The position numbers were made by a program, and so were the translations under genes. Of a stretch of 64,000 nt of DNA, positions 15,101 through 24,634 are shown piece by piece; the first letter of the stretch is position 1; every line of letters begins with the position of its first letter. The notes beneath the pieces are model-generated. The model made no database searches and had not been told where the DNA came from. It saw nothing but the letters and a program-made list of their open reading frames with translations. The stretch lies in the NCBI RefSeq assembly GCF_000247815.1, contig NC_021681.1:7379311-7443310 (forward strand). Reading direction: 5' to 3'. Source of the stretch: Ficedula albicollis. Its lineage: Eukaryota > Chordata > Aves > Passeriformes > Muscicapidae.

Positions 15101-18100
15101 ACTAGCAGCCACAAACCATTAATTACTTTACTCACCAAGTATGTTTCTTTACTGAAACCCAGAAAGTGTAACTTAAGCTCACTTCCATAAACTACGAATA
15201 CTAATCAAACTTGTGATGTCTGAACAGTGTAAAAACAAAATCCCCCATGTGCTGCAATAGAAACTTACAAGTGAAAACAGGAAAAACACCACCAGGAGAT
15301 CAAGGATCACTGGGTTCCATTATCCAAAACAAACATCAGAATTAACAGTGCAGATTCTATTAGGAGCCAGGGTAAATCAGTATTTACAATAACATCTGCT
15401 TTAAGTAAAAACAGCACAAAGCATCTAGAAAGAAATATGAGAAAAATACCAGTGGCTCAGTTTCACAAGTACTGACAGCAATTTTCATGCAATTTAGTAG
15501 CCCCACAGAGCGAACCCCAAGCTCTAAACAAACACTGTCTTATTTCACACAGAAGTGTATCTCAGTGTAACAGTAACCTCAAGTTTGGACAGAAAGGCAC
15601 TAAGCTCCTTCTCACATGTTGTGAAATACATCCAGGGTTATGCCACGAATGTATTTTAGGGCAGAGAGGGGCTGAGTGGCTGGCAACTCAGTCATGGCTC
15701 AAGTGGCCGTTTCCTGAAAGGGCTCCAAAAAAGCCCCCATCATCACAATACCTGCTACACATTATGAATCATCTTCTGAAATCAGAAAGCCCAAGGGTCT
15801 CTCACCTTTATTTCATAAATGTCAACAATCTGATCTTGCTGACAATTCAAACACTTATGTTATATTTTCTGCACCTTAACTGTTTCAGCCACTGTAGGGA
15901 TTTGCTAAAAACCTGTCACAGTGATTACAATTACAGACCAATTGAGACAGTTTTTTGAGACAGTTCTATAATCAAGACAAGTAAAGAAGCTTCTCCAATC
16001 TCACACATTAGATTGGAAAACAGCCAAGTTTCTGCAAGAAACACCAAGAGTGAAGAAAAGAAGCAAATCTGAGACTATCCAGCTGTGAACTCAGAAAAGC
16101 AGCTGTCCACCTCCTAACCCAAACCCCTCTTTTTGCTGAGGAAACAGCACTCAGGCAAGTTCACTGCTCTGATGGAAGTTTGTATGATACACAATTACTG
16201 TCATAAGCTTTCTGGAAATGAAAAATAAATAATGAAAATAATAAATAATGAAAACCTGAACACTATTTTTGTAGCCAACACCTGAATTTTCACCATATGG
16301 CTGCAAGCCAGTACATCCAAAGCATATTAATCTTTCCTATAAAGCAAAACGTTAAGGTTTTCTATTACTTGTCAAAGTGAGTCTAACAACTAAAAAAGCA
16401 ACCATAACTCACTACTTGAACTAAAAATGTTAATCTACATCCTACATCTCAATCACATGACTTTTTAAGTTAAGAATGAAGTATGTTCAACTGCATCCTT
16501 GGTTTAAAATAAAAGCACCTAAGTTTATACTACCAACACAATGTCTACAGTGACAACAGTTGCTATTTGACTAAGGGGAGGAAAAAGAGAAGATATACAA
16601 AAAACTCCATACTGCCTAGGCAGCTACAGAGAAATCCCAGCATAGTCCCACTTATGTTACTAAACCAGCAATGTCATCTGTCAAAGTTTCATTACAGAAA
16701 GCCAGAACTGAAGAATGACCCTGAACATTTTAAGGAAAAAATAAAAAAACACCAAAAGATCACTCAGGTGATCTGCAGTGCACCATGCTTGCACAGTCAT
16801 GAGATGACCCCAAAAGACACTTCTACTGCAAAATGTAACCAAATACACTGTGTTAGCTTGGCTGAACTAAGGTTACAGGAAACATGTGGCTCACACTCAG
16901 CCTTTTCGTCACAGCATAACCCCTGACCCAGCTGGCCAGCACCTACCCATCGACCAGACTGCTCTGCAGTAAATAGGAATGAGCAAGCTGAGCAATCTCC
17001 ATCTGGTCTCAAGTTTCAGGTTTACAAACATGCTTCTGACACAACGCACAATTCCGTTCAGTAATCTCTCCTGTGCAGAGCTGTCAAGCTGAAGGGCTAC
17101 AATCAGGCACCACTCACAGAACCCTTAGGGCTGGAAGGGACCTCTGGAGATCATACTGTCTAATGTCTCTGCCAAGATAGGGTCACCTGCAGCAGATAAC
17201 ACACGTCCAGGTGGGTTTGGAACGTCTCCAGAGAGGGAAACCCCACAACCTCCCCAGGCAGCTGTTCCAGTGCTCTGTCACCCTCAATATAAAGAAGTTC
17301 TTCCTCATGTTGAGGTGAAACTTCTTGTATTTTAGTTTATGACCTCTGCTCATTGTCACTGAGAAAAGCCTGGCACCATCCTCTTGGCACCTCTTTGAGA
17401 TATTCATATGCATTAATGAGATCCCCTCTGTCTTTTCTCCAGACTGGACCAGAAAACAGGCCAAGCTCCCCCAGTTTGTTCTCATAACACAGAAACTCTA
17501 GACCCCTCATCAAATTTGTAGTCCTCTACTGGACCCTCTCCAGCAGCTCCTGCTATTGCTTTTCTGAACATTTACAAGGATGTAAAGTCTGAAGAAAGCA
17601 GCACACACTACTACATCTTGGGCCTCCTGTTGCATAACCACTCTCCTCTTAAACAGGGTGCAAGAAATCGAGGGGATGAAAAAGCCCCCACACAGGCACT
17701 AGATCAGGTGTACAATACTGCAAAGTGTGCCAAAAGCAGAGAAAGTACTGACATGTATCCAATCACTCAGACTTGCTCAGAATCAATACACTATTCTACC
17801 ACCTCAAACACCTCAGTCCAGAAGGAGCAAGCTCATTTTTGTTGGTGAGGAGAACAAAGAGAAATCACAGCTTCAAGCTCTCTCATGGGATGCAAGGTGT
17901 GTCTTCGTCGGGATTGTTATGGGTTTAGGTCTTCGTCTGTCACCTCTATCACTTCTGTACAGCCATGCTCAGTACCCAAAGACACTATTACAATCAAGCC
18001 CATCAGAACCCGCAGCTTTCCCTTTTAGGCTTGTTGCCCTTCCCACCCTGCCCCGGAAGAACCACAGGCTCCAGAAATAAAGCCCACGCACTCTGAAACC

Positions 18101-19069
18101 TAAACACACACATTTTGAAACCCCATTAATGGCTGTGAAGGTACAAAAGTTAACCCAAATCTAACTAAGGGTACATCTTTATTTCTGGGTACATTCTCTC
18201 CTCCCATTTCTTCTGCCTTCGTGGTTGGAGAGCTAGCTGCGTGACCGTGAACCGCTCTTCCGATCTTGGCTGTGAAGGTACAAAAGTTAACCCAAATCTA
18301 ACTAAGGGTACATCTTTATTTCTGGGTACATTCTCTCCTCCGTGAAGGTACAAAAGTTAACCCAAATCTAACTCAGGCTACATCTTTATTTCTGGGCACA
18401 TTCTTTCCTCGTTTCTGGGTACATTCTCTCCTCCCATTTCTTCTGCCTTCGTGGTTGGAGAGCTAGCTGCGTGACCGTGCCAAAGCCGCACAGGGAAGCG
18501 CAGAGCACCGTTAATGCAGTTAAAACGCACTGCATGGACACGAGCGGGGCATTCCCAGCCCGCGGGGCCGGCAGGCGAGTCCCGGCAGCCGCTCCGGACA
18601 GCGGGCAGCGCACGCACCGCGGGCCCCGCGTGCTCCCGCACGCACACGCCAGACAAGGGACAAACCCGGGCACGGCGATCAGAGAGAAGGGCTGGTTTTA
18701 CGGGAAGCCTCCACCCCCGCCTCCCCCGGGGCCCGCGTTCCACCCGTGACACAACGCAACACCCGGGCCGGGCCCGAGCGCGCAGCGGGCCCGGAAGGGC
18801 CTCGGGGCCCGGGGCGGGAAGCTGAGCTCGGCCCCTCTCTCCTCCCCGCGGACCCCGGGCACAGAGGAGCGGGGCGGCCCCCACAGCCCTACCGAGATGC
18901 CCCCAGGCAGCCGCTCCAGGCCCCGCCGCCCCCAGGCCGGCCAGCAGCGGCCACGGGAGCGGGGCCAGACCCATAGCCCAGCGAGGAGAACGGGAAAGCG
19001 CAGGTGCAATTCTCGGGGCTTCACCTACCCGCCGGCAAAGAGATGCACCAGGGTGTCTCTTTGGCTCAT
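3066..19069 (-). CDS. SLC25A36: SLC25A36, mitochondrial pyrimidine nucleotide carrier (5' part, four exons)
   Basis: Seen: four minus-strand exons (19069-19029, 9478-9308, 5925-5848, 3166-3066) with GT donors and AG acceptors join in one frame into 130 complete codons plus one base. The product starts [14 protein letters not shown], continues [20 protein letters not shown] and later has [21 protein letters not shown]26-x-E28-x-x-K31 is the first mitochondrial-carrier signature (PX[DE]XX[RK]) at the end of transmembrane helix 1. Known: SLC25 carriers have three repeats of about 100 residues, six helices, and sit in the inner mitochondrial membrane. SLC25A36 moves cytosine, uracil and guanine nucleotides across it and supports mitochondrial DNA and RNA synthesis. 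The [14 protein letters not shown] start, as I remember the two families, fits SLC25A36 rather than its paralogue SLC25A33, which has a different, longer N-terminus. Repeat 1 is complete and repeat 2 just begins; the rest (the family is about 310 residues) lies left of position 1. No frameshift or stop is seen in the exons. Confidence 0.97.
3167..5847 (-). other. SLC25A36: SLC25A36 intron 3
   Basis: 2,681 bp, AT-rich, flanked by the exon 4 acceptor and exon 3 donor. It contains a 98-bp-period tandem duplication (4197-4391) and short poly(A)/poly(T) tracts. Several open frames of 60-106 codons (e.g. around 5073-5393) show no domain or conservation I recognise. Confidence 0.85.
4197..4391. repeat. 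Tandem duplication, two copies, period 98 bp
   Basis: 4197-4293 and 4295-4391 match almost base for base, starting AATCAGCCAGAGGG and ending CTGGGGAAGA. At least two substitutions (GCGGACAT/GCAGACAT, CACCTGG/CAACTGG) separate them. Intronic. Confidence 0.93.
5848..5925 (-). CDS. SLC25A36: SLC25A36 exon 3
   Basis: 78 coding bases with acceptor TTTTCCAG before 5925 and donor GTAAATA from 5847. It encodes [20 protein letters not shown] then VGVAPS and two bases of Arg97, that is residues 71-97. [13 protein letters not shown] is the matrix-side EGxxxxxxG carrier motif of repeat 1. A Leu sits where many family members have Phe (RSLxRG), a conservative change. Confidence 0.97.
6844..6936. repeat. 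Tandem duplication, two 40-bp copies, period 53 bp
   Basis: TACTGCTGGGTGTGGACCTA... occurs at 6844-6883 and 6897-6936 with one difference (TTGGTTTTTG/TTGGCTTTTG). Intron 2. Confidence 0.9.
7940..8140. repeat. Tandem duplication, two copies, period 101 bp
   Basis: ACATGGTTTGTATCCACTTA... to AGTGTCTTC occurs at 7940-8039 and 8041-8140 with a few substitutions (for example CCATGTGTC/CCACGTGTC, ATAGATATAC/ATAGCTATAC). Intron 2. Confidence 0.93.
9308..9478 (-). CDS. SLC25A36: SLC25A36 exon 2
   Basis: 171 coding bases. The acceptor reads TTTGCAG just before 9478 and the donor GTGAGTG begins at 9307. It encodes residues 14-70 with two bases of codon 71: the glycine-rich start of helix 1 (CGGTVGAIL), the PLEVVK signature, [15 protein letters not shown], and a matrix loop ending SPGPLHCL. 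From memory, the human protein is about two residues shorter just before SPGPLHCL; I could not align them. The exon is open throughout and its neighbours are in phase. Confidence 0.97.
9980..10356. repeat. Tandem duplication, two copies, period 189 bp
   Basis: CTGCTCACTTCAGCAAGGCA... to CTCAACCACGG occurs at 9980-10167 and again at 10,169-10,356, apparently without substitutions, separated by a single base. SLC25A36 intron 1. Confidence 0.94.
17105..17600 (-). mobile_element. CR1 LINE remnant (3' end, minus strand)
   Basis: The plus strand reads as the reverse complement of a CR1 3' region: GGGCTGGAAGGGACCTCTGG, then a stretch with CCCACAACCTCCCCAGGCAG, then GAGATCCCCTCTGTCTTTTC and CTCCAGACTGGACCAG. 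This wording is typical of avian CR1 non-LTR retrotransposons. The copy is 5'-truncated and diverged, with no open reverse transcriptase frame, and lies antisense to the plus strand inside SLC25A36 intron 1. The right-hand boundary is approximate. Confidence 0.88.
18130..18479. repeat. Partly triplicated segment around the adapter
   Basis: A unit from TGGCTGTGAAGGTACAAAAG to ATTCTCTCCTCC occurs at 18,130-18,204 and 18,267-18,341. A third, more diverged copy begins at 18,342 (GTGAAGGTAC...) with changes such as CTCAGGCTAC for CTAAGGGTAC. The following 68 bp, to GCGTGACCGTG, occur at 18,182-18,249 and 18,412-18,479. The adapter sits between copies 1 and 2, so at least one copy is very probably an assembly product. 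Confidence 0.88.
18248..18266 (+). other. Embedded Illumina paired-end adapter fragment
   Basis: TGAACCGCTCTTCCGATCT is identical to the 3' end of the Illumina paired-end primer 2 / adapter (reverse: AGATCGGAAGAGC...). The preceding genomic stretch (18,182-18,249) recurs at 18,412-18,479, where it continues into normal genomic sequence instead. This shows where an untrimmed read end was joined into the assembly. Confidence 0.93.
19029..19069 (-). CDS. SLC25A36: SLC25A36 exon 1 (coding part)
   Basis: 41 coding bases from the ATG (19069-19067) encode [13 protein letters not shown] plus GG of the next codon. The donor is GTAGGTGA from 19028 downward. Splicing at a second GT four bases further would place TAG in frame, so the first GT is the correct donor. 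The start fits because the residues match the family N-terminus and the ATG lies in a CpG island. The phase 2 junction completes Gly14 with the first base of exon 2. Confidence 0.96.
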
Positions 19070-19109
19070 CCTCGTCGCCTGCACCCGGGCGGGAGGAAGG
19101 AGGCGCCGG

Positions 19110-19175
19110 GCGCTTCCGCCCCACACTCACGGCGCCGCTCCTGGCAGGGCTCAGCATAAATAGGGGCGGGGCGGC
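19110..19175 (-). promoter_or_regulatory. SLC25A36: SLC25A36 core promoter: GC boxes, TATA-like element, ETS-like site
   Basis: Read on the minus strand, two overlapping GC boxes (CCGCCCCGCCCC, 19,174-19,163) are followed at once by TATTTATG (19,162-19,155), a TATA-like variant. Further on comes GGCGGAAGCG (19,120-19,111), similar to an ETS/GABP site. The TATA-like element is about 90 bp upstream of the ATG, so a start near 19,130 would leave a 5'UTR of about 60 bases. The motifs are seen; their use is inferred. Confidence 0.5.
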
Positions 19176-19203
19176 TCCGCCTCCCGCGGCCGGCGGGGCT
19201 CGC

Positions 19204-19724
<521 letters not shown>

Positions 19725-19900
19725 GGAGCGGGTGCGGCGGGCCCTGTCCCCGGCATTCCCGACCCGGCCGGGCTCCGTGCTGCTCCCTGCGCTCCGGGGT
19801 GACCCTGCCTGAGCAGGGAGCTGGCACCACATGCCCCGCTGTGGTCCCTTCCCACCCGGCCCCTTCTGTTACGCCCGCAGCCGCCGGGCCTGGGAAGGTC

Positions 19901-20290
19901 ACAACCAGCAAATGCCGAAAATGTGGGGGAAAGGGTGGGGGGGGAGAAGGCTACGAAAAGCAGCCTTCAGCACCCCCAAAAAGCAGCATCAATAAGGTGT
20001 GTGGTGGCCTTGGTTTTTGTTTCCTCTTATTCTTGAATTCTAGGTCGTCCCCTCAACTAACGAAGCAATCCTGCTCCCCAAAGAGGCACCCAAACACTGC
20101 TCCTTGTGTTTCTGAAGGGTATCCTGGCTCACTGGGTAGCTGTCATCTCGTTTCAAAGTTACAAGGTGCTTATATTGCTTGAGTATTATCAACATAACAT
20201 AAACCATGAGTTTTTATATATCAGTATAACCTGCTGTATCTATATAAACTGATAACTATATAACCTGAATCATAACTTTTTATAGAATGT
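19901..20290. other. Unassigned sequence after the CpG island
   Basis: Composition falls from GC-rich to AT-rich. There is a G run near 19,936 and a TA-rich patch at 20,200-20,290. A plus-strand open frame reaching from the island to 20,182 has no recognised domain. It could belong to a divergent non-coding transcript from the same promoter, but nothing in the sequence proves it. Confidence 0.4.
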
Positions 20291-20817
20291 GATGCTTAAT
20301 TAGTTCCTTAATGCTGGGTAGACAAAGAAGAAAACACCCACCAGGTGGATAGCTTAAGAGATAGGTAAGCATAGTGCTAATGAAAAATTGGCAAGTGGCC
20401 AAAACCAGCCAATTAGCCACAAAACCAAGAATATAGGCTGGTTTAGACCAAGGAACACCTTAACTGCACATGCTCTAAAGACAAAGTTGAAAAGTTCAGG
20501 CGTGAAGAAGACCTTGGAAGCCTTCATCAGAGACCCCCAATGACCCCCTGAACCAGGGAGGTGCAAGTGCAGTGCAGAAGAACTATCTAATAACCATGAG
20601 CTCATACTATGTAAATTAGTTTCAGCGTGTATGTGATGATGTTGTAGTGGCACAGTGACACTAGGCAATACTTACTGTACAAATATACCACAGCACTTGA
20701 CAAAGGCGGGAGTTGGGTGGAGAAATCCCCCTCACCACCAGTGCTGCAATAAACAAATACCTGCTCTGTAGACATCGGTCTATGGGGATTAATTTCCAGC
20801 CTATCTTTTGGGCATCA
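20290..20817 (+). mobile_element. Probable solo LTR of an endogenous retrovirus-like element
   Basis: A block of roughly 500 bp has an LTR-like layout: a body with no reading frame, a polyadenylation signal AATAAA at 20,748-20,753 preceded by GTGCTGC, a short R/U5-like tail, and a possible CA terminus at 20,816-20,817 (TTTTGGGCATCA). I could not fix the TG 5' end or find a target-site duplication, and there is no internal region or gag/pol/env sequence. The call rests on layout and general resemblance to bird LTRs. Confidence 0.45.
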
Positions 20818-23800
20818 TAAGGGAAAATAAATAAGGCTAAACAGGAAAGTATTTAGCATAGTGTAAAATTGTCATCAGAGTTAATATTTCGAAAATCCAA
20901 GTACCTAAAGGCAAATGCACGACTTGCTAAAATTTTCTTGAATATGCACAAAAAAACACCCCCACAAAAATATAAGCAGATATTTCATAATAGCAGAACA
21001 ATTTTTAGTAAAACAGGACTGTATTTTCAAAGTTATTTCTTAAACAAGAAATGCTCCTCTGAGCAAGTGAGCTCATGTGGAAGACAAGCTGGAAATACAG
21101 TGTGAGATTTTGAAAGTGTGGTGGGAGTTGAGGAGGTTGGGTGTGAGCAGGCTGGGACAATGTGAGATGTGGGCATGGTAGGGGAGAAAGTTGTTACATT
21201 GAGCTGAGACAAGTAAAAGTAGGACAATGATTTTGCAGCTGGGATTTGCATTGCCACTCAACACAGGATGTCGTTGAAACTAGTGAATGGATGAGGAATA
21301 GTTGTTCCAAAATAGACTTTCACAAGCCTGTAGTATATGTGCATGAGACATGTTACATTTAATATTTAAAAGTGAGAAAGGATCATGTGTTGCTTTGCAC
21401 AATATTTCATATGGAAAAGAGTAAATATGTTCAGGTTAATATTAAAACAGATACATTATTTTGAAAGTATTGGAAAGCTCCAATAGTGGTTTTATTAAGT
21501 GCTACATGAAAGATAGTCATATGCCAAATACTTTGTGTGAGGTCATGGGTCCAGTTTTTTTCAAATTCCTTAAGCAGCTTAAGAGAGAACAGAAGATGGG
21601 TTTTCTGCAGGCCATGTGATTCCATCCAGCAAGCACATGCCCCAGCAAGCTCAAAAGAAGAGTCAATACCAGACAGAAGCTCTGCTGTATTCTGTCTCGA
21701 TGTAGGTGAATTCCTAATCTGGGAGTTTTTTACTTCATCTGGCATGCATGGCTTCCACTGTGACAAATGAAAAAAATGTAATGTGATTATTTTCATGAAT
21801 AGTTATTGAATAGCTAGAATAAGTAGAGCTGTTGAAACATATTATTTACATAACTAGATGCTTTGTACTTTTAAAAATATATACTTTAATAGAAAATTTA
21901 GATATTCCATTGAAATGTCCCAAAGCTCCCAAACTGAAATATTTTCAGTTTTTATTAGGTGTCTGAAGCACTTTGATTCAAAATAATTTTGCAGCATTTC
22001 TTGAGAGCTGACTTTAATACCACTTCTATTCTCCTTCTTGGTCTTGGCTTTCTGGCTGGACTGCATATCCCATAATATTTGATGGATATGGATTCTTACA
22101 GTGTGTTTTCCTTTTCATCCATCAAGAGTAAGTGGGGAGAGGAGATGCCACATGGGATCACACCTGAGAGTGCTGAACATAAATAAAAGCATTCAAATTG
22201 CATGAAGTCCCATTTTCAAAAGACCTCGGACAAGTGTTTGTAATGTTCTATTTTATTCCATACTTCTATTGCAAAAACCTGAGTAACTCTGCTACTTAAT
22301 ATTTTGTCTTTTTTACCTCTTGATTCCTGAAAAATAATAAGTTAAAACAGGATTTGTTTGGATGGGATTTGGGCTTAGTTTTCCTGTTCTGCTTGTTGTA
22401 ACTAAGGGTGTAATAAAACTCAACAAAGATATTGTAAGGAGACTTTGTTTCAGTTCTTTTATAAGTTTGTCTCAAGATACACATAGCACCTGCAGCACTT
22501 TTTCTCATGTAGTCTTTGACAGATCTCATCCTTAAATTTCATCTCTGGCTTTCTCTGTAAAAAAAGAGTAACAGAATACCTTAGAATACCTAATACAGCT
22601 GGGTTTTTTCTGCTCCTTTCTAGCAACCTAAGGTGGCAGAATAGATTCTTCCCACGCAGCAGAATCTTTGCTTTTTTCAACTGGGTTGCCAAAAATTGCA
22701 TTTGTCTTTCTCTTCAGAACTACAGTGTTGGATTCACATCCTCCTTAATATGGTTATGATGACCCTCTATTTTTCTAATATTTATATGATCACATTACTC
22801 AAGTTTAAAATATACAGGAAATGGGACCATAACTCCCCATCTGAAACATGAATTTTATGTAGTCACGGCTTTGTTTACCCTATAGTGTTCTTTAAACAAG
22901 CAGTTGCTATCTTTTGCCAGTGCCAAGGTTAACCCTCATAAAACAACAGTATTTGTACTAAGCAATCTATTTAAAATATTTAACATTCTTAGATGCTCTG
23001 TTTATCTGAGCGATACTTTCATTATTCCTTTTCCTGACCAAGCTCATAGAAGTACATTTTCTTCCTTCAAGAAATGAGAAAATTAGGTTTATTTTGTTAG
23101 GGATTTTAGTTCTGAACAGTTTAAATTCACTTCTTTATCCTTCTAAGAAATTTTCCTGCCTTGGGATGAAGTTACTTATTGATATCATGCAGTACTGCAT
23201 GTGTGTATTACATGCTCATGCAGACAGAGGGAAATTTTTATCTTCAGGGGACTTGAAAGGTAAGTAGGATCCTTCAGTCCAATAAACTTTTCAAGTTTAT
23301 GTGAATGAAAAAAAACCAAACAAAACCAAATAGAAACCCCAAACAAAAGTCGATCCCCCTTTCCTGTTGATGAATGGAGCACTGAGGCTGAGGAGCAGCA
23401 GACAGTGGCAGAGTTCACCTAAGGGCCTGGCTCAGGGAATACCATGTGGATAAAGCAGGCTGGCTGTGGCTTGTGGTGCTCCTGAGAGTGGAGGCAGAGT
23501 CCAGCCTCACTTTAAGGCCTCAAGAAGCACAACAATCACTATGAGCTTGCTGGCCCTGAGCTGCTGAGTAGTGAGATGCAAGAAATCAGTCTCCCTCGAG
23601 TAAACAAATCATGTAAGTTGCTGAGAGCACAGGAAGAGGCACAGCTGAGGTGTGCTGCTTAGTTTTCTTCTAGGAACTACCTTTTCCTGATCTCCTTTAT
23701 GCCTTCTTTAAATGATCATCCCGTTCACCATGCTCTGTTTATCTCCAAAGCTCATGAAATGGAAGCAGAGATGTCTTAAGGTATTCCTTTTAAAACACAT

Positions 23801-24507
23801 GTATTCAGGAATGACAAGATATGGAAATAAAAAATTATGAATACTCAGAATTCAAGTCTATGAAGTTAAATTTTTGTTCATTTTCTTTAGTCTTTCTAAT
23901 ACTTCAAGAGCTTCTAGAAGAGTGAGTGAATGTAAACTATTTACAAAACTGTGACCACTAACTTAATGTTCTCCTCTTTACGTATTTTTTATTTCTAGGA
24001 ACTCAACACTTATAATCTGAGCAATTGTCAGAGACTATGCCATGTTTTCTTTAAATTTCACAAAGTAATGTTTTGTGTAATTGCACTTGGTGTGGGTTAT
24101 CCTGAGGATGTGTGACATTCTCCTGTATTTCCTTCCAATGGAATAAGATCAAGTAACCATGCACTCCACAGGGAGTGGGGTGAGAGTGGAGAAGGAATAT
24201 TCCCACTGGAAGGCACAGATTTCCAGGGCTTAACATCTATTCTGTCTCAGGGCCAGAATGAGTACAGGTACAAATTGTCTGTGCCTGAAGAACTATCATA
24301 GGCTGTAAATTCCAGGGGGTTAAGTGTTGGGAACACATCCCAAACTGGAATGGCTAAAGGTAGGTGGTACTGCAGGGGCAGCTCAGATGAGACCTCGTTA
24401 CAAGTACACAGAGTGAGGACTTGGCAGCAACAAAATGTGAGTGGGCTATTGCTCTAAGGGGGAAAACAGTGAACTGCTCTCACAAGGAAGTCAGGCTAAC
24501 ATTAGAC

Positions 24508-24634
24508 TTTAAATTACAACTTTTGTACTTTGGAAAAAGGAGTAGTGGGTGATTAAAGCTTCCTTTTTTTTTTAAATTACAACTTTTGTACTTTGGAAAA
24601 AGGAATAGTGAGTGATTAAAGCTTCCTTTTTTTT
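24508..24634. repeat. Tandem duplication, two copies, period 63 bp
   Basis: TTTAAATTACAACTTTTGTA... to GCTTCCTTTTTTTT occurs at 24,508-24,570 and 24,571-24,634, differing at two or three positions (GGAGTAGTGGGTG/GGAATAGTGAGTG). Confidence 0.92.

Larger units (their letters stand above)
9479..19028 (-). other. SLC25A36: SLC25A36 intron 1
   Basis: 9,550 bp first intron, which starts inside the CpG island. It holds a 189-bp-period duplication (9980-10356), a minus-strand CR1 remnant (17,105-17,600) and the triplicated, adapter-bearing segment at 18,130-18,480. Apart from these I see ordinary AT-rich intronic sequence. Confidence 0.85.
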
